64,000 bases of DNA from Aquatica leii (taxonomy: Eukaryota > Arthropoda > Insecta > Coleoptera > Lampyridae). The first letter of the stretch is position 1. Each line of letters starts with the position of its first letter. Below, piece after piece: positions 24,306 to 35,600 of the stretch. The stretch covers positions 72,854,520 through 72,918,519 of the forward strand of contig CM069432.1 in NCBI GenBank assembly GCA_035610365.1, given 5' to 3'. A program made the translations under genes and the position numbers. The notes below the pieces were generated by a model. It saw only the letters and a program-made list of their open reading frames with translations, searched no databases and was not told where the DNA came from.

Positions 24306-26729
24306 ATGCCAGGCCGTAGATTGGGAAGTAGGGGAAAGGAGCTTGTTGCTAACTTGATTGAATTTTTTCAACAAGAACGGGACAATGGCGGTCCATTTAT
24401 ACCTGTAACATCAGTTCGTGAAGTAATTTATTGCATTATTTACTTTACATATATTTTATTAATATTATTCTAATTTTAGCGTGTAGCAGCTGCTTTAAAG
24501 ATTAACATCTCTACAGTTACTAGTGTGTCGCAAGCCTTAAAGAAGAACGAACCATTTGTTTCTAAACAACGGCCACATAAAAAACCCATTACGAATATTG
24601 AGGAGTTTAATAAATGTGCAATTCGTAATGTAATTTACAGAATGTACCAAAATCGTAAGTTAAATTATATTAACGCACTTCAATTTTCTTATGTCACAAT
24701 AAATAATTACAGACGAGCATATTACGGTAAATATCTTATGGCAAAAATTAAAAGAAGAGGAACTTTTCGAAGGTTGTGCTAAATCGTTGCGTTTTAAATA
24801 ATATAAGGTTTAACCCTTATGTCAATAACCAAAAATTTTTACGTTGTTCAATAACCGGGTACCCGGGTACCCACTCGCCTAGGATTCATTAAAACGGCAA
24901 AATTTTAATTTATAACTTTCTTCTCAAAAATTTGTGCCATTTAAAATATTAGGTGTATTACAACATCTGTAAATTCTAAATGGATTTTTTTTATTTATTA
25001 CTTTGTAATTTGAACAGGTTTTGTCCGACAACGGTAAATTTAGTTTTGTGTTATACTTTGAATGACATGGAATTTGTTGCATTTTTTAAATTTTAACTAA
25101 GTTGTAACAATAAGTATTTTATTTATTATCTTGTAAAAAATACATTGTAAGAAAAAATTGACTATTTGCCGTTGAACGTATACTACAAACGTCGTCACAA
25201 GAAGTCCATGCTGAAATGTGTATTAGTGAAGTACTTCGCAACCAAGTATCTCACAAATTGAGCTAGATTCATCAGGAAGAAACAAAGTTGTTGAATCACG
25301 TTACATTTGCTACAAAGGTAACGTTAGAAAGCTAAGGAAAACTCGAAAATGCTGTTCAAACTCTAACAAACCTTTTTGCGCTAAGCATGCAGAAACAATA
25401 AAAAATGCTATAAAATGCTATAAATAATACCATTTTATTAAATTACATTTTTTATGACATGTATTTATCTTTTTATTCTAGTTTTAATCCGTTAAATATA
25501 AGTTTTTTATATGTGGACACCCGGGTACCCGGTTATTGAACAAGCGTATAGTCAACTTTAAAGTAGTTTTTTGCTATTAAAAAAAAATTTTTTTTTAAAT
25601 TTAAATACATAAATCAATAAGGAATCGACTAAATAACGAGGAACTTGTACGGTTTAAAAATATTTTTGCAGAATTGTAAACAATCTTAGATGAAACATAC
25701 AGGTGGGCACCCGGGTACCCGGTTATTGACATAAGGGTTAAATGGAAAAAAGACAACCCCAGGCGAGGTCTGATGGAATTACCCGATGTTGTTCTTAAAA
25801 GAATAATGTTCTTAAAAACATACATGAGGATCAAAGCCGAAAAAATATGCCAGTTTGTTTTTTTTGGATGAAACATGGATTTTCCAGAATGACACAGTAA
25901 ATCGGTCATGGCAGGATGACGACTTAAGAACCGTTAAAAATACAAAGGTTGATGGAAAAAGGTTAGTTTATAATTATGAGCTGTGAATTTGAAAATACAT
26001 ATTTTTTTGGTTTTTTAGATACATAGTGTTACATGCAGGGAATGAGGAAGGTTTTATTAATGGAGCAGAACTAATTTTTTCTTCTTCTACAAAAAATGAA
26101 GATTATCATGGGGAGATGAACGAGAAAAATTTTTTGCATTGGTTTGAACATCAATTATTAAAAAATTTAAAGCGAAAATCTACAATTGTGTTGGATAATG
26201 TACCTAATAGTACGTGGAAGAAAGCTAACATTGCCGAATGGCTTAGTAATCATAAAATTAAATTTGATGAAAATTCATTAAAAATCGAACTTCTACAGAA
26301 AGTTCTTATGTAAATAGAAAATTCACACTGTAATGAGTAGATTAATGCAATTATTGCTTTTTTAGAAATAAACCTCCAAAAGCATTTAAAGCACATACGT
26401 TAGCTGAACAATATGGTCATAAAATTCTACGATTACCTCCCTACCATTGCATTTTTAATCCAATTGAACTTATATGGGGTATTACTAAGAATTATTATAA
26501 TCGACACATTGGTAGGGATGGTAAATCAATAGAAAAATCTATGAAAATGTGGCACGAGGCTTTGGCAACAGTTACACCAGAAGCCTGGAATAATTCAGTT
26601 AAACACACTGAAAAAATAATTAAAGAATGGTGGGATCGAGAGATTGGCTTTGACGTAGAAGATGTTGCACCGTTAATTATTAATCTCAACAGTGAAAGCG
26701 ATGACAGTGGATCAGATTTTAGTAATTAG
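24306..26729 (+). pseudogene. Five-exon DDE transposase-related gene (Tc1/mariner superfamily), interrupted
   Basis: Exons by splice sites and homology: 24306-24422, 24480-24654, 24713-25961 (containing the piggyBac insert 24814-25737), 26029-26309, 26366-26729; all introns are GT-AG and most are under 70 bases. The N-terminus is a helix-turn-helix (RVAAALKINISTVTSVSQAL), then a linker ending NPRRGLMELPDVV, then a DDE_3-type catalytic core: LDETW, IVLDN, and LPPYHC-x-FNPIELIWG, then an acidic C-terminus ending in DDSGSDFSN. Breaks: a frameshift just before the piggyBac site; an 8-T run at 25858-25865 that is one T too long; and a gap after IVLDN where this family normally has a YH motif. Multiple introns argue for a host-type gene family derived from a transposase rather than a young transposon. 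A second copy lies at 38.0-39.0 kb. Confidence 0.72.
24814..25737. mobile_element. piggyBac-type element, 924 bp, internally deleted
   Basis: The element starts CCCTTATGTCAATAACC and ends with its exact reverse complement (17 of 17), and is flanked on both sides by TTAA (24810-24813 and 25738-25741), the diagnostic piggyBac duplication. Inside, a short + strand stretch near 25285-25430 encodes the basic Cys-rich tail typical of piggyBac transposases (RKTRKCCSNSNKPFCAKHAE), so it is a deletion derivative that keeps only the transposase C-terminus. Subterminal copies of acccgggtacccggttattg occur at about 25516, 25708 and, inverted, near 24850. It sits inside exon 3 of the DDE-related gene. Confidence 0.88.
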
Positions 26730-27247
26730 ATTAGTATGATTTATACTATAATTAAAAGCTAGAATGTTATTTAAATAACTTACATTTTTGTACATATTTA
26801 TACAGTAAAAGTATTAAATAAAGAAGGGGCACTTTACTTATCAACTTAACGTTGCTTTATAAAAGCAATAGTTTGATTGAAGACTTGCCAACATATTCCT
26901 TTAACATTAGTTGTAGCAATTATTTGTATATATTATTATATTATTTTGTTAATTAATAGGAATACTAAAGATAGTTTATTACAATTAGCAAATAATTTTA
27001 TATATGTTAACCGAATTATGCAGAAAAACATAGTAAATCAAGACAATTTGGTTATTATTAATATAACATGTAAATCTGTATACATAACCTCCAACTTTTG
27101 ATATTTTGATATTGGCATCAACGCTACTACATGACGTCATAAATATCGATGACGGAAGTTGGATAACTTATTACATGAACTTTATATTACTATTTTTATT
27201 ACATTAATAAAAAATATATAAAATTGTAAAAGAACAATATTGCTTAC
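26730..27247. other. Spacer after the DDE gene
   Basis: AATAAA-like signals occur near 26815-26822 (attaaataaagaag), about 90 bases past the gene's stop, and may be its poly(A) signal. A perfect atgacgtcat palindrome lies at 27131-27140. The ORF at 26877-27101 is hydrophobic AT-rich sequence with no motif. Confidence 0.4.
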
Positions 27248-27316
27248 CTCTCTTTGTTGTTCTTTTTTGTTTACTGAATGTCCTCCGCCTGTCCCAGTAC
27301 TTTGTACAGTATTCAT
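27248..27316 (-). CDS. Candidate short first coding exon (23 codons) with 5' splice site
   Basis: Read from 27316 down, ATG is followed by MNTVQSTGTGGGHSVNKKEQQRE and then a consensus donor gag|gtaagc at 27248/27247. The local GC-rich patch stands out from the surroundings. A T-G-x-G-G-G motif before a splice junction is seen in insect zeste/MADF-type regulatory proteins, but that link is weak. No following exon was identified, so it may be a relic. Confidence 0.3.
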
Positions 27317-28613
27317 CTTAACACGACACATTAACTACACTCGTTATATCATTAGATCGTACTGTAAAAACATGAACTATATGACGTTTCAATTTATTAC
27401 ACAAAACAAAATTTTTGTATTTACGTAAAAATACAGAACAATACAAAATTGCAGATAAACGAGTACTTTTTTAGTTATAAAACGTAACAGCTTTGCTAAC
27501 AAATAGTTATTAACATTGCAAATGTTTTAAATTCTGTTTTTTGTAACAAAAAGTAATAAAAATAATTTGAACGTAACATGAAATAGCTGCTCTTTATCTA
27601 TAGCGTTATGTTCCCGTTTTTAATATGCAAATCCAATTCGTAGCTTCTGTACATGTAATAAATGTCTATAATTTATATCAAAGTTAGTTTAAAATCAATA
27701 AAGTAATAAATAACTTCAAACAAATTTTAAATTTTTTAAACAAATTAACATAAGTATAGGTTTTAGTAATACAATAACAAAACGCTGTTAAAATTGCAAA
27801 AATACTTTACTGCCGGTTTTTTAAAAGTTTATAAAATGCATTTTATTTTCTATTCAATTATTGGTTATTTACAGTTAAATGAAATGTACATTTACATAAT
27901 TTTTGCTTTAGTTTTATTAGATTATTTTTACTATCCAATTAGAAATGTTCATAAGGTTACTTGAATAGATTTTAAAATGGTATATTTATTTCTTAATGTA
28001 TCTAATTTTATTTAAATTAATTATAATTACATACGTTTTGCAAAAAAGTAGTATATTCTGTTTGGCACTAAAGTATTTTTTGTGGTCTACCTGTAATTGT
28101 CGTCCTCAAACAACAGATATTCTACAAAAAGTCTCACTTCGGCGCCTTATAAAACAATATACTATTTGTCTAAAAAGTTGCATAAACGAATTATTATTAT
28201 TTTTATGTAGAAATTGTCACAATGACTATAATTTGACATTTTTTAGAATGTCATAATTACTTTTTTGTGCTGCCAACATTGCAAACGTCAATATTCGTTC
28301 GTTAGTGTAGTTACGTAATGAACGAAAAAAGCTCTAGGGTGGCAAAATGAAAACTAGGAATCCACATAAAAGTAAGTGTTCAAAGTCAATTAATATATCA
28401 GAATGAGTATGCGACAGGTGGAAAAATCATTTTAAAAATCTTAAAATTCAGTTAAAATTGGAGAAAAACGATGTTAAAGTTAATGTCAAATCTGACAGAT
28501 TTAGTAATAAATGTAGTACCAACATATTATATTTCTGTTGATTTTTTTTTATTTTTTCAAAAAAGAATGTAATTTTATGAAAGGCAACACAAAAAATAAT
28601 GTACATTACTCTC
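27317..28613. other. AT-rich stretch without a supported gene
   Basis: The 86-codon ORF at 27996-28256 (+) has a less AT-rich middle (CRPQTTDILQKVSLRRLIKQ) but no recognisable domain, and its ends are low complexity. It was not accepted as a gene. Confidence 0.4.
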
Positions 28614-28709
28614 GTCGAAAGAATCATAGCATAACTCACTCACATGCAACGCTTGGCCGTGCGGCCTCGCGTCGCATTAACGTTCGTTATGCTATTTCTT
28701 ACTTTCGAC
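28614..28709. repeat. GC-rich hairpin (about 96 bp)
   Basis: gtcgaaag...tagcataac (28614-28636) pairs with gttatgcta...ctttcgac (28686-28709), enclosing a CG-rich loop (gccgtgcggcctcgcgtcgc). The composition is sharply different from the flanks, which suggests a small transposed element. Confidence 0.5.
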
Positions 28710-29514
28710 TCTTGTTACGTAAACTACTATTATTACCGCGCTAATGCTTTCTTGGATTCATTACCGCACGGGTGTGCTAATAATATTTTAAATAAAATTA
28801 AGTTCAAGGTTTAAATAAAGAACATACCGTATACAATTGTATAAAAACTCATTCATTGTAAATATTAACAATAAAATCTTCGCAGTTTGATAAATACTTT
28901 GTTTTTATAGTATTTATAAAAATTAAAATAAAGTTGAGATATTAACTGAGTGTATATATTTTTACAAGTTTAATATAATTTGTGTATGTTTCCTTTGTGT
29001 AATAATGCATTCAAACTCTGTGTATTGTTAAGTCTAGTTTTATTTTTTTAATTTTCAAGAAAAATGTTAATATAATAGTAATTGTATAAGTTTAAAATAA
29101 GCTGATAAAAGTTGTTTATCAGTTTGTTTTTATCAAAATAAGTTAAAAAAAATATGTTTACTTTTTCATTAATTTTAAAATATTGTTTTGTTTTTGTTAT
29201 AAAAAATTTAATTGCATAAGTTTTAATAATGTTAGTATAGCTTAACTACTCTGTCGTTCTTAATGGCATTGTCCGTATACTTAATTATATTCATCTCACA
29301 TACAGAACATGAGTATTTTGAGTGAGTTAGGAGCGCATTAAGTATGTAATATAATGTTTATCTTGTAAACAACTCTAAACTTAAAATAATTTAACTTCAC
29401 ACTTGCAATAACAATTGTTTGCTAAACTAAAAGTTGTTTTAAATAAATGATTTGTACAAAATTGTGTTTTACTTCACTTAAGAAAAACAAAAAGAACCAC
29501 TTGATACTATTTAT
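28710..29514. other. AT-rich gene-free stretch
   Basis: No ORF, repeat or RNA signal worth naming was seen. Confidence 0.6.
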
Positions 29515-30060
29515 AAAGCTACGTTTCGTTCTACAAGTGAGCACTTTCTCAAGCCATTAAAATTTATTAAAAACTTGTAAATCTAAGATAATACAAAATT
29601 TAAACAACTAACTAATACACTATCTTTCTAACATAAAAGCACTTACACAAAAAGGTTACAGTGGTACTATCCAACAAGTCATAAACATAAGCAACTATGT
29701 AATAACATAGTAACGAAATAATCACATAAAAATAAAACATGAAACTGTCAAACTATAAAATTTAAAAATTACAAGGGACATTAAACGTTCAACAAACACT
29801 TGACAAGTAATGTATAACCAAACATTATTGAACGTCAAGGCAAAAGAAGATAAGAATTAAGAAAATAATTGAGCAGCGATTGAATTACCTACATAGTTGT
29901 CTCATAATTATTGAAATTAAATTATTATATACACTACTTATATTACTAGTATCATTATTGAAGTTAATATTATTTTTATGTATGTTGATGTGTATCATCA
30001 CAAATTATTTTTCTTATCTAAATATATGGGATTATTAAAATCAAAGTTGTAAAGAACAAA
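29515..30060 (-). mobile_element. Penelope-like element 3' tail, copy C
   Basis: It matches copy A in the same order on the minus strand: a block translating near NFDFNNP at about 30020-30060 (acaactttgattttaataatccc), then shared AT-rich sequence (aaattaaatt, tattattttt, gttgat), then an end at about 29525-29560 reading cttgagaaagtgc...gaacgaaacgta. This end keeps the GAAAC part of a hammerhead core. Almost no coding sequence is left. Confidence 0.4.
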
Positions 30061-32084
30061 ACAATTTTGTAGAATAGACACAAAGAAGAATTAAAAATTT
30101 TACCAAATAAATTAATTGTTAACGAAATGAAAAAATATGTATTTTGAAGTTGTATTTGTTTTAACTTTATTTATTAATTGTTGTTTCTTAGTAAGTGTCG
30201 TAATGTGAAATATGATTCTAACAAAATTTACACACTTATTTTAACATGTATAAGTTTTTTAATACAAAAATATTTTACAAGTTGTGAGAAATAAAACGTA
30301 ATATTTAAAGATTTTTTTTTCAATTATGAAAGTATAAAATAAGTTAAACGATTGGCTTAAGTTATTTAATCCATAAAATTTTGATTAAAAGATATTTGTT
30401 ATTTTAATAATTAACCAAACTTTTTTTTAAGTACATAATTCAATAATAATTAATATCAGCTAGCTATTAATCTTTTGACCATAATAACGAATTGTGTAAG
30501 TATTGTGTAAATTTAATTAGATATATTGTATATAGTTTTTGATATAGAAGCTACTATAACAATAAAATCTGCAAACATTTTTGATAAAAACTTTTTCAGG
30601 GTGTAATTAGTTATATCACAAATTAATAACGTTGTGCGTTATTTAAATAACAATAGTAATAGTTATAATATAAATAATTAATTTATAAATTTTACATAAA
30701 CTAGATATTTCATTAAATACTGACATTGGAATTGTAGTATTGATGTTACCAGTAAATATAACAAACTATTCTGCATCAAATATAATTAAATTGTTTTAAG
30801 TTGTTTTTTTTAGCAATGTTTGCAGTCAACGTGTTAGGAAATAAAATTTAGTAACGATTTAATTTAAAAATGAAACAAATACAATTAATTAGAAAGTACA
30901 GTGAAGCAGATGTTTTTATTATGAAGGTTCAATACCGTAATTAATATTGTTTCGTCAAATGGTTATAATAAAATTTAATAGTATTATTTTACGTCAATAC
31001 AATTTTATGAATAAAGTTAGATCAGAAAAGAATTTATAATTTAATCAATACCGTAATTGTCCTAGATTTGTGGATTCTGTGTCTCAATGTTACAGTAAAA
31101 GAAGAGTAATTGTAGTTGTTATATTAAATGCGCTGTTGCGTATATAAATTTTGGTGGCTGTTGTCACAACAATGTTTATAATTGTATATCTAAAATACAA
31201 CAAACAAAACGTACAAATTTTTATTTTAATAATTGTTATCAGAAAATGTTTAATGTTTAAATGAATAAAATAAAATGTTTTAGAACTTTTTAAACAAACA
31301 TACAAAAATATTTTGTTTTCTATGCAGTTTAATTTAATTTTTTTATTAAAATACATTATCAAAAATGCAAGCTTAAATAATTAAACTTATACCTCTAAAC
31401 TAGTATAATAAATTTATTTTTAATATAATAATTCTAAGAAAAATATATTTGCTATAAATTCTTTGTTTTTTGTGTAAGAGAAAGTGTAATAACGCGCTAG
31501 GTTAATATAAGAGATTTTTTTAAGAAACACCTATAGAAACTAACTTTGTCAAACAATCTTAGAAAGCTTTACTAACACTTACGGGGATATATTTGTCGTC
31601 TCTAAGGAGCTCGTTCGTATAAACTTAAGTCTTGCAATTTATCAAGTTTACAACTTAAGAAAAGGTTTTTTAGCAAACATATACTTTTTCTTGTTTAGTT
31701 AGAAACAAGTACAAAATTACATTAAATTATAAGTTACATATGCTACTATAAGCGCATTTATTTTAATGTATTTGTAATAATATACACGTAATTAAAACGA
31801 CAAGTAAATGTAAAACTAACAATAATAACATATGAATAATAATAATAAAATCATAGTTTTTACAAGTTACTTTAAATGCATTATTAACTAATGTATCTAC
31901 AACAATTCTAATAATAGTTACTTTAAGAGAACCAAAACCAAAAATTTAAAAATTAAAAACAAATTTTATAATAAACCTTAATATCTAATCAGGATAAACT
32001 GTAAAAATGAAAAATTAACTTATTATTAAAAAACTAAAACAGTGTGTAAATATAATTTAAAAAAATTGGTGTGGCTACCACACG
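30061..32084. other. AT-rich gene-free stretch
   Basis: About 2 kb of A/T-rich spacer. The ORF at 31090-31362 (-) is Ile/Lys/Thr/Leu low complexity and is rejected. Confidence 0.6.
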
Positions 32085-32692
32085 ACTTTTCTATAAGGAA
32101 TGACGAAGAAATGTATTTTTATAAGGTTATGTTGTCATAAAACCATTTTAAAGTGATATGGTTGTATTAAAAACGATTAGTAAATCGCCAATTAACCAGA
32201 CTTTTGTGTAACCGGCTGTTTATTTTTTCTAAAAAAATCATCGCAGGCAGAATTCGAACCTAGATTATATAATGGAAATCACTTTAAATTGTAAATTAAA
32301 TATCTAATAAACTTTTAATGTTAGAAAATAATTATTTGAATAAATTGTTAGGAAGATATATCTTTATAAGAAACTGTAAAAATAATTCGAATAATTTACA
32401 TTCGTACAAAATTATATAAGAGAAACTGTTAAAAATGGCGGATACACTACTTCTAGTTTTTTTATCAGACCCATCTTTTGATAGAACCGAGAGAATATGA
32501 AAAGTCAGCTCCATACCAAATTTCAAGTTACTAGGACTTTTGGTTCGAGAGTTATCGTTACACACAGACACCCAAATTTTTTTTCTCAAAAATACGTTTT
32601 TCTGATTCAAGAGACCTTAAAACGTAAAATCCTTTAAAAAATTTTTTTTGAAAAAAAATTTCGATTGCTATACTTTCCTTATAGAAAAGTAA
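32085..32692. repeat. Dispersed repeat family R1, copy 1, with short TIRs and a tRNA-like B box
   Basis: acttttctataaggaa at 32085 recurs inverted at 32677-32692 (ttccttatagaaaagt), giving 15-16 base terminal repeats. On the minus strand the block contains tctcgaaccaaaagtcctag, tattctctcggttc and then ctaggttcgaattctgcc (about 32250), close to a Pol III B box. Most of it is shared, in the opposite orientation, with 56113-56545. The 92-codon ORF inside (32332-32610) is conserved as sequence, not as a reading frame. Confidence 0.6.
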
Positions 32693-35600
32693 AAATAATA
32701 TGCGTAAATAAAATAATTTTAATAATCAATTATTTATTAACGAAATAAGTTTTTAATTTTATAGGTTTGTGTTTTTTCAGAATCTTGTTTATTAACAATA
32801 TAAATTAAATGTGCAGTTTGAAATGTTTAGTATAGTAATTAATAAATATATAAGGTGATTCACAAAACTGGGTAGTTAAACGTATATAGAGAATGACTAA
32901 AAATATGTAACATTGTGACACATTTGGTTAAACCAAAAGTAGTCTAAAACTTTTTTATTATAATGTATATTTTAACATTTTTGTATTCTACATAAAAAAC
33001 TAGACAAACCTTCGTCTAAACCTAAGCACTTTCAAATAATATTTAAAAAAAAGATATTAAAATATTGAATACATTAATGACACAAAATTATAAATTATGC
33101 TCTTTAGAAGGCATTACTTACAAGTCTGTTACTATTTACTTTATTTTTTTAAATAAAACAATACCATTTTTATCATTTTATACTATTCTACAAATCATTT
33201 TTTTTTCAAACGTAATTAATTTATTTTATGAATACTATATTTTCAAAAAAAGTTAAATAATTATAATAAATTTCAAAATAGTAACAATTGTAAAAAATGT
33301 AAAACAAAATGTTTTAAGTATGTTTAAAATTTAAATTTAAGCATAGAGTAATACAATCACCATGTAAAAAAATTGTATATACATTATCAAAGCTAAATGA
33401 ACTCTATATTAGTATTAATTCAAATACGATCAAGAATAAGTATACCAAACTTTGCATTTTTAAATTATAGACGGTATTAACTTACGTACTGTAAAAAAAA
33501 TTGAAGCTCCGTCCCGTAGAGCGTAAACGATTTTCTATAACACATCGGTATTATTAACATAGATTACTTAAATTTATTTAATAAATTATATTCTCAAAAA
33601 TTTTTGTGAAGGTCGGTACAAAAAAATTATGTATCACAGGCTAAGAAAGTATTTTGCGAGTAGTGTAAATTGTTTAATAAGTAACTGTTGAGATAATTAC
33701 TTCTTGAACAGAGTTACTTATTAAGCGTATAGTTAAAAACCATAAAAAAATTTATTTAGAATGTAATACTATATATATGTATATTTTCAAAAAATCTAAA
33801 ATATTTGATTGTTTACGCTAATTAAGAAATTTGCAGCCCAAAAAAATTAGATAAATATAATTGTTACCTATCTTCTACATCTGTTATTTTGGTGCACATT
33901 TATTCTGAAACCGCTAACAATAAAAATATTTTTTGTACTCTATTGTTGACCTATAAAATGTATATAAATTAGTTGGAAAATTTTATAAAAAAATAATTTT
34001 CAAAATTTTTTTATTGTTAAAAACTATTTAATAACCGAACTCAACTTACTTACTAAAGAATGTATGTTTACAAGTGCTTTATGAACTTATGGTTGGTCTG
34101 CCAGAAATCTTACTTTATCTACGTTTTCACTTTGTAACTGACTGCTTACTAAGCCATTTCTATTGTATTAGCGTTTTGTAGATACAAATACATATATTCA
34201 TACTTGCAAAATATTATTTTCCGGACCGGTTATAATGTTTATAATGTCTAATTTTGTCTCGAAATCAGAAAATTAACATTAGCAGGCTTTAGCTAAGAGC
34301 TGCTAATGCATTCTTGAATGTGTGACACACACGTGTTTTTCTCCTAGCATGAAATAAAAAAGTTTTTTGAAAACCATAAAACAAATTTTAAATGTTATTA
34401 ATATAAAGAAAATTGTATAACAGACTTAAATAAGTAACAATTTACTAATTTATTTATTACAGTGATTTCTAGGCTTTCGTTTTTAAGAAATGCTATTACT
34501 AACTAACTCACTTTATTACAAAACTTACGTAATTACAATTTTTATGTATTTGTTGTTTTTTTTAATTTAAACTGACGTTCAGATTGTAAAAAAATACAAA
34601 ACTGCTATTGTTATGAGTTTAGCTGCCCTAAGGACAATAAATATTATTTTCGGTAATATTTTTAAGTTTGATGTGATTTATTTTTATATTCGCTAAGCAA
34701 ATTTTTTTGTATAATATAATAGTTTAGGTCAAAAAACAAAGCTACTAACAAAAAAAAGTTTAATTTTATAACGTCATTTTACATGTACCCGTTTTAGTTA
34801 AGTATAACTGCTACTGCTACTAGTTAAAATAAAAGGTTTTTTTTTAAATTAACATAGTATTACTTAACTAACAGTTACAGATTCTGTCGATTACTGACTA
34901 TGGTTGGTTTCACAAAAACTTTTTTTCTAAAAAAAATGCTTTTTGGTGGATTTGTTAATTTTGTATACTAAGCTGCAATTTTTACCGGAAAGTGTTACTT
35001 TCAAAAGCATACTGCGCTAAAATAAGTGTGATATGTCAATCGAGATAAATCTATTACACAATTTTGAAATTGTTTATTTGTGTTAAGCAAAAATATAAAA
35101 GACATACAAATATGAATACATAAAAATTATAATGAATAACAAAAATGATATTTAAGCTAAATTAAACATCAAAATAGAAAAAATAAAAATAACTGTTCTA
35201 TACGCTCAACAAAGGTTTCCTTAAAGACGGAAAGAAAATTGGCTATTTTTAAAACTTTATAATTATATACTAAGACGAATACAGAAACTAGGCAAATCAA
35301 TAAAAGATTTGAAAATAACAGAAACACTAAACAGTAAAAATCTTGCCAAAATATTAAAAAAAAAACAGCAAAGACGTGATTAAAATAGACAAAAACAGAC
35401 AAACAAAACGTCTAAGAAAAGCCAAGATCATTGGAAAACCCAGAAAAGGTAGCAACTAAACAAAAAAACCAAACATAGAGAAAAGCAACGCAACCTGCTT
35501 TAGATAAAATTGGCAAATATTTGTAAAAAAACATATAATTAAAAAATCTATTAGGTACTAAAAGAATAGATTTTGCATGTATGTAGTTAACTTACGAGTT

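Noticed and set aside
27996..28256. 86-codon + strand ORF with a moderately coding-like middle
   Set aside because: Hydrophobic low-complexity ends, no homology recognised, no splice or promoter context.
32250..32275. tRNA gene suggested by a B-box-like ggttcgaa
   Set aside because: No cloverleaf, no A box at the right distance and no anticodon arm could be found; it is treated as part of repeat family R1.
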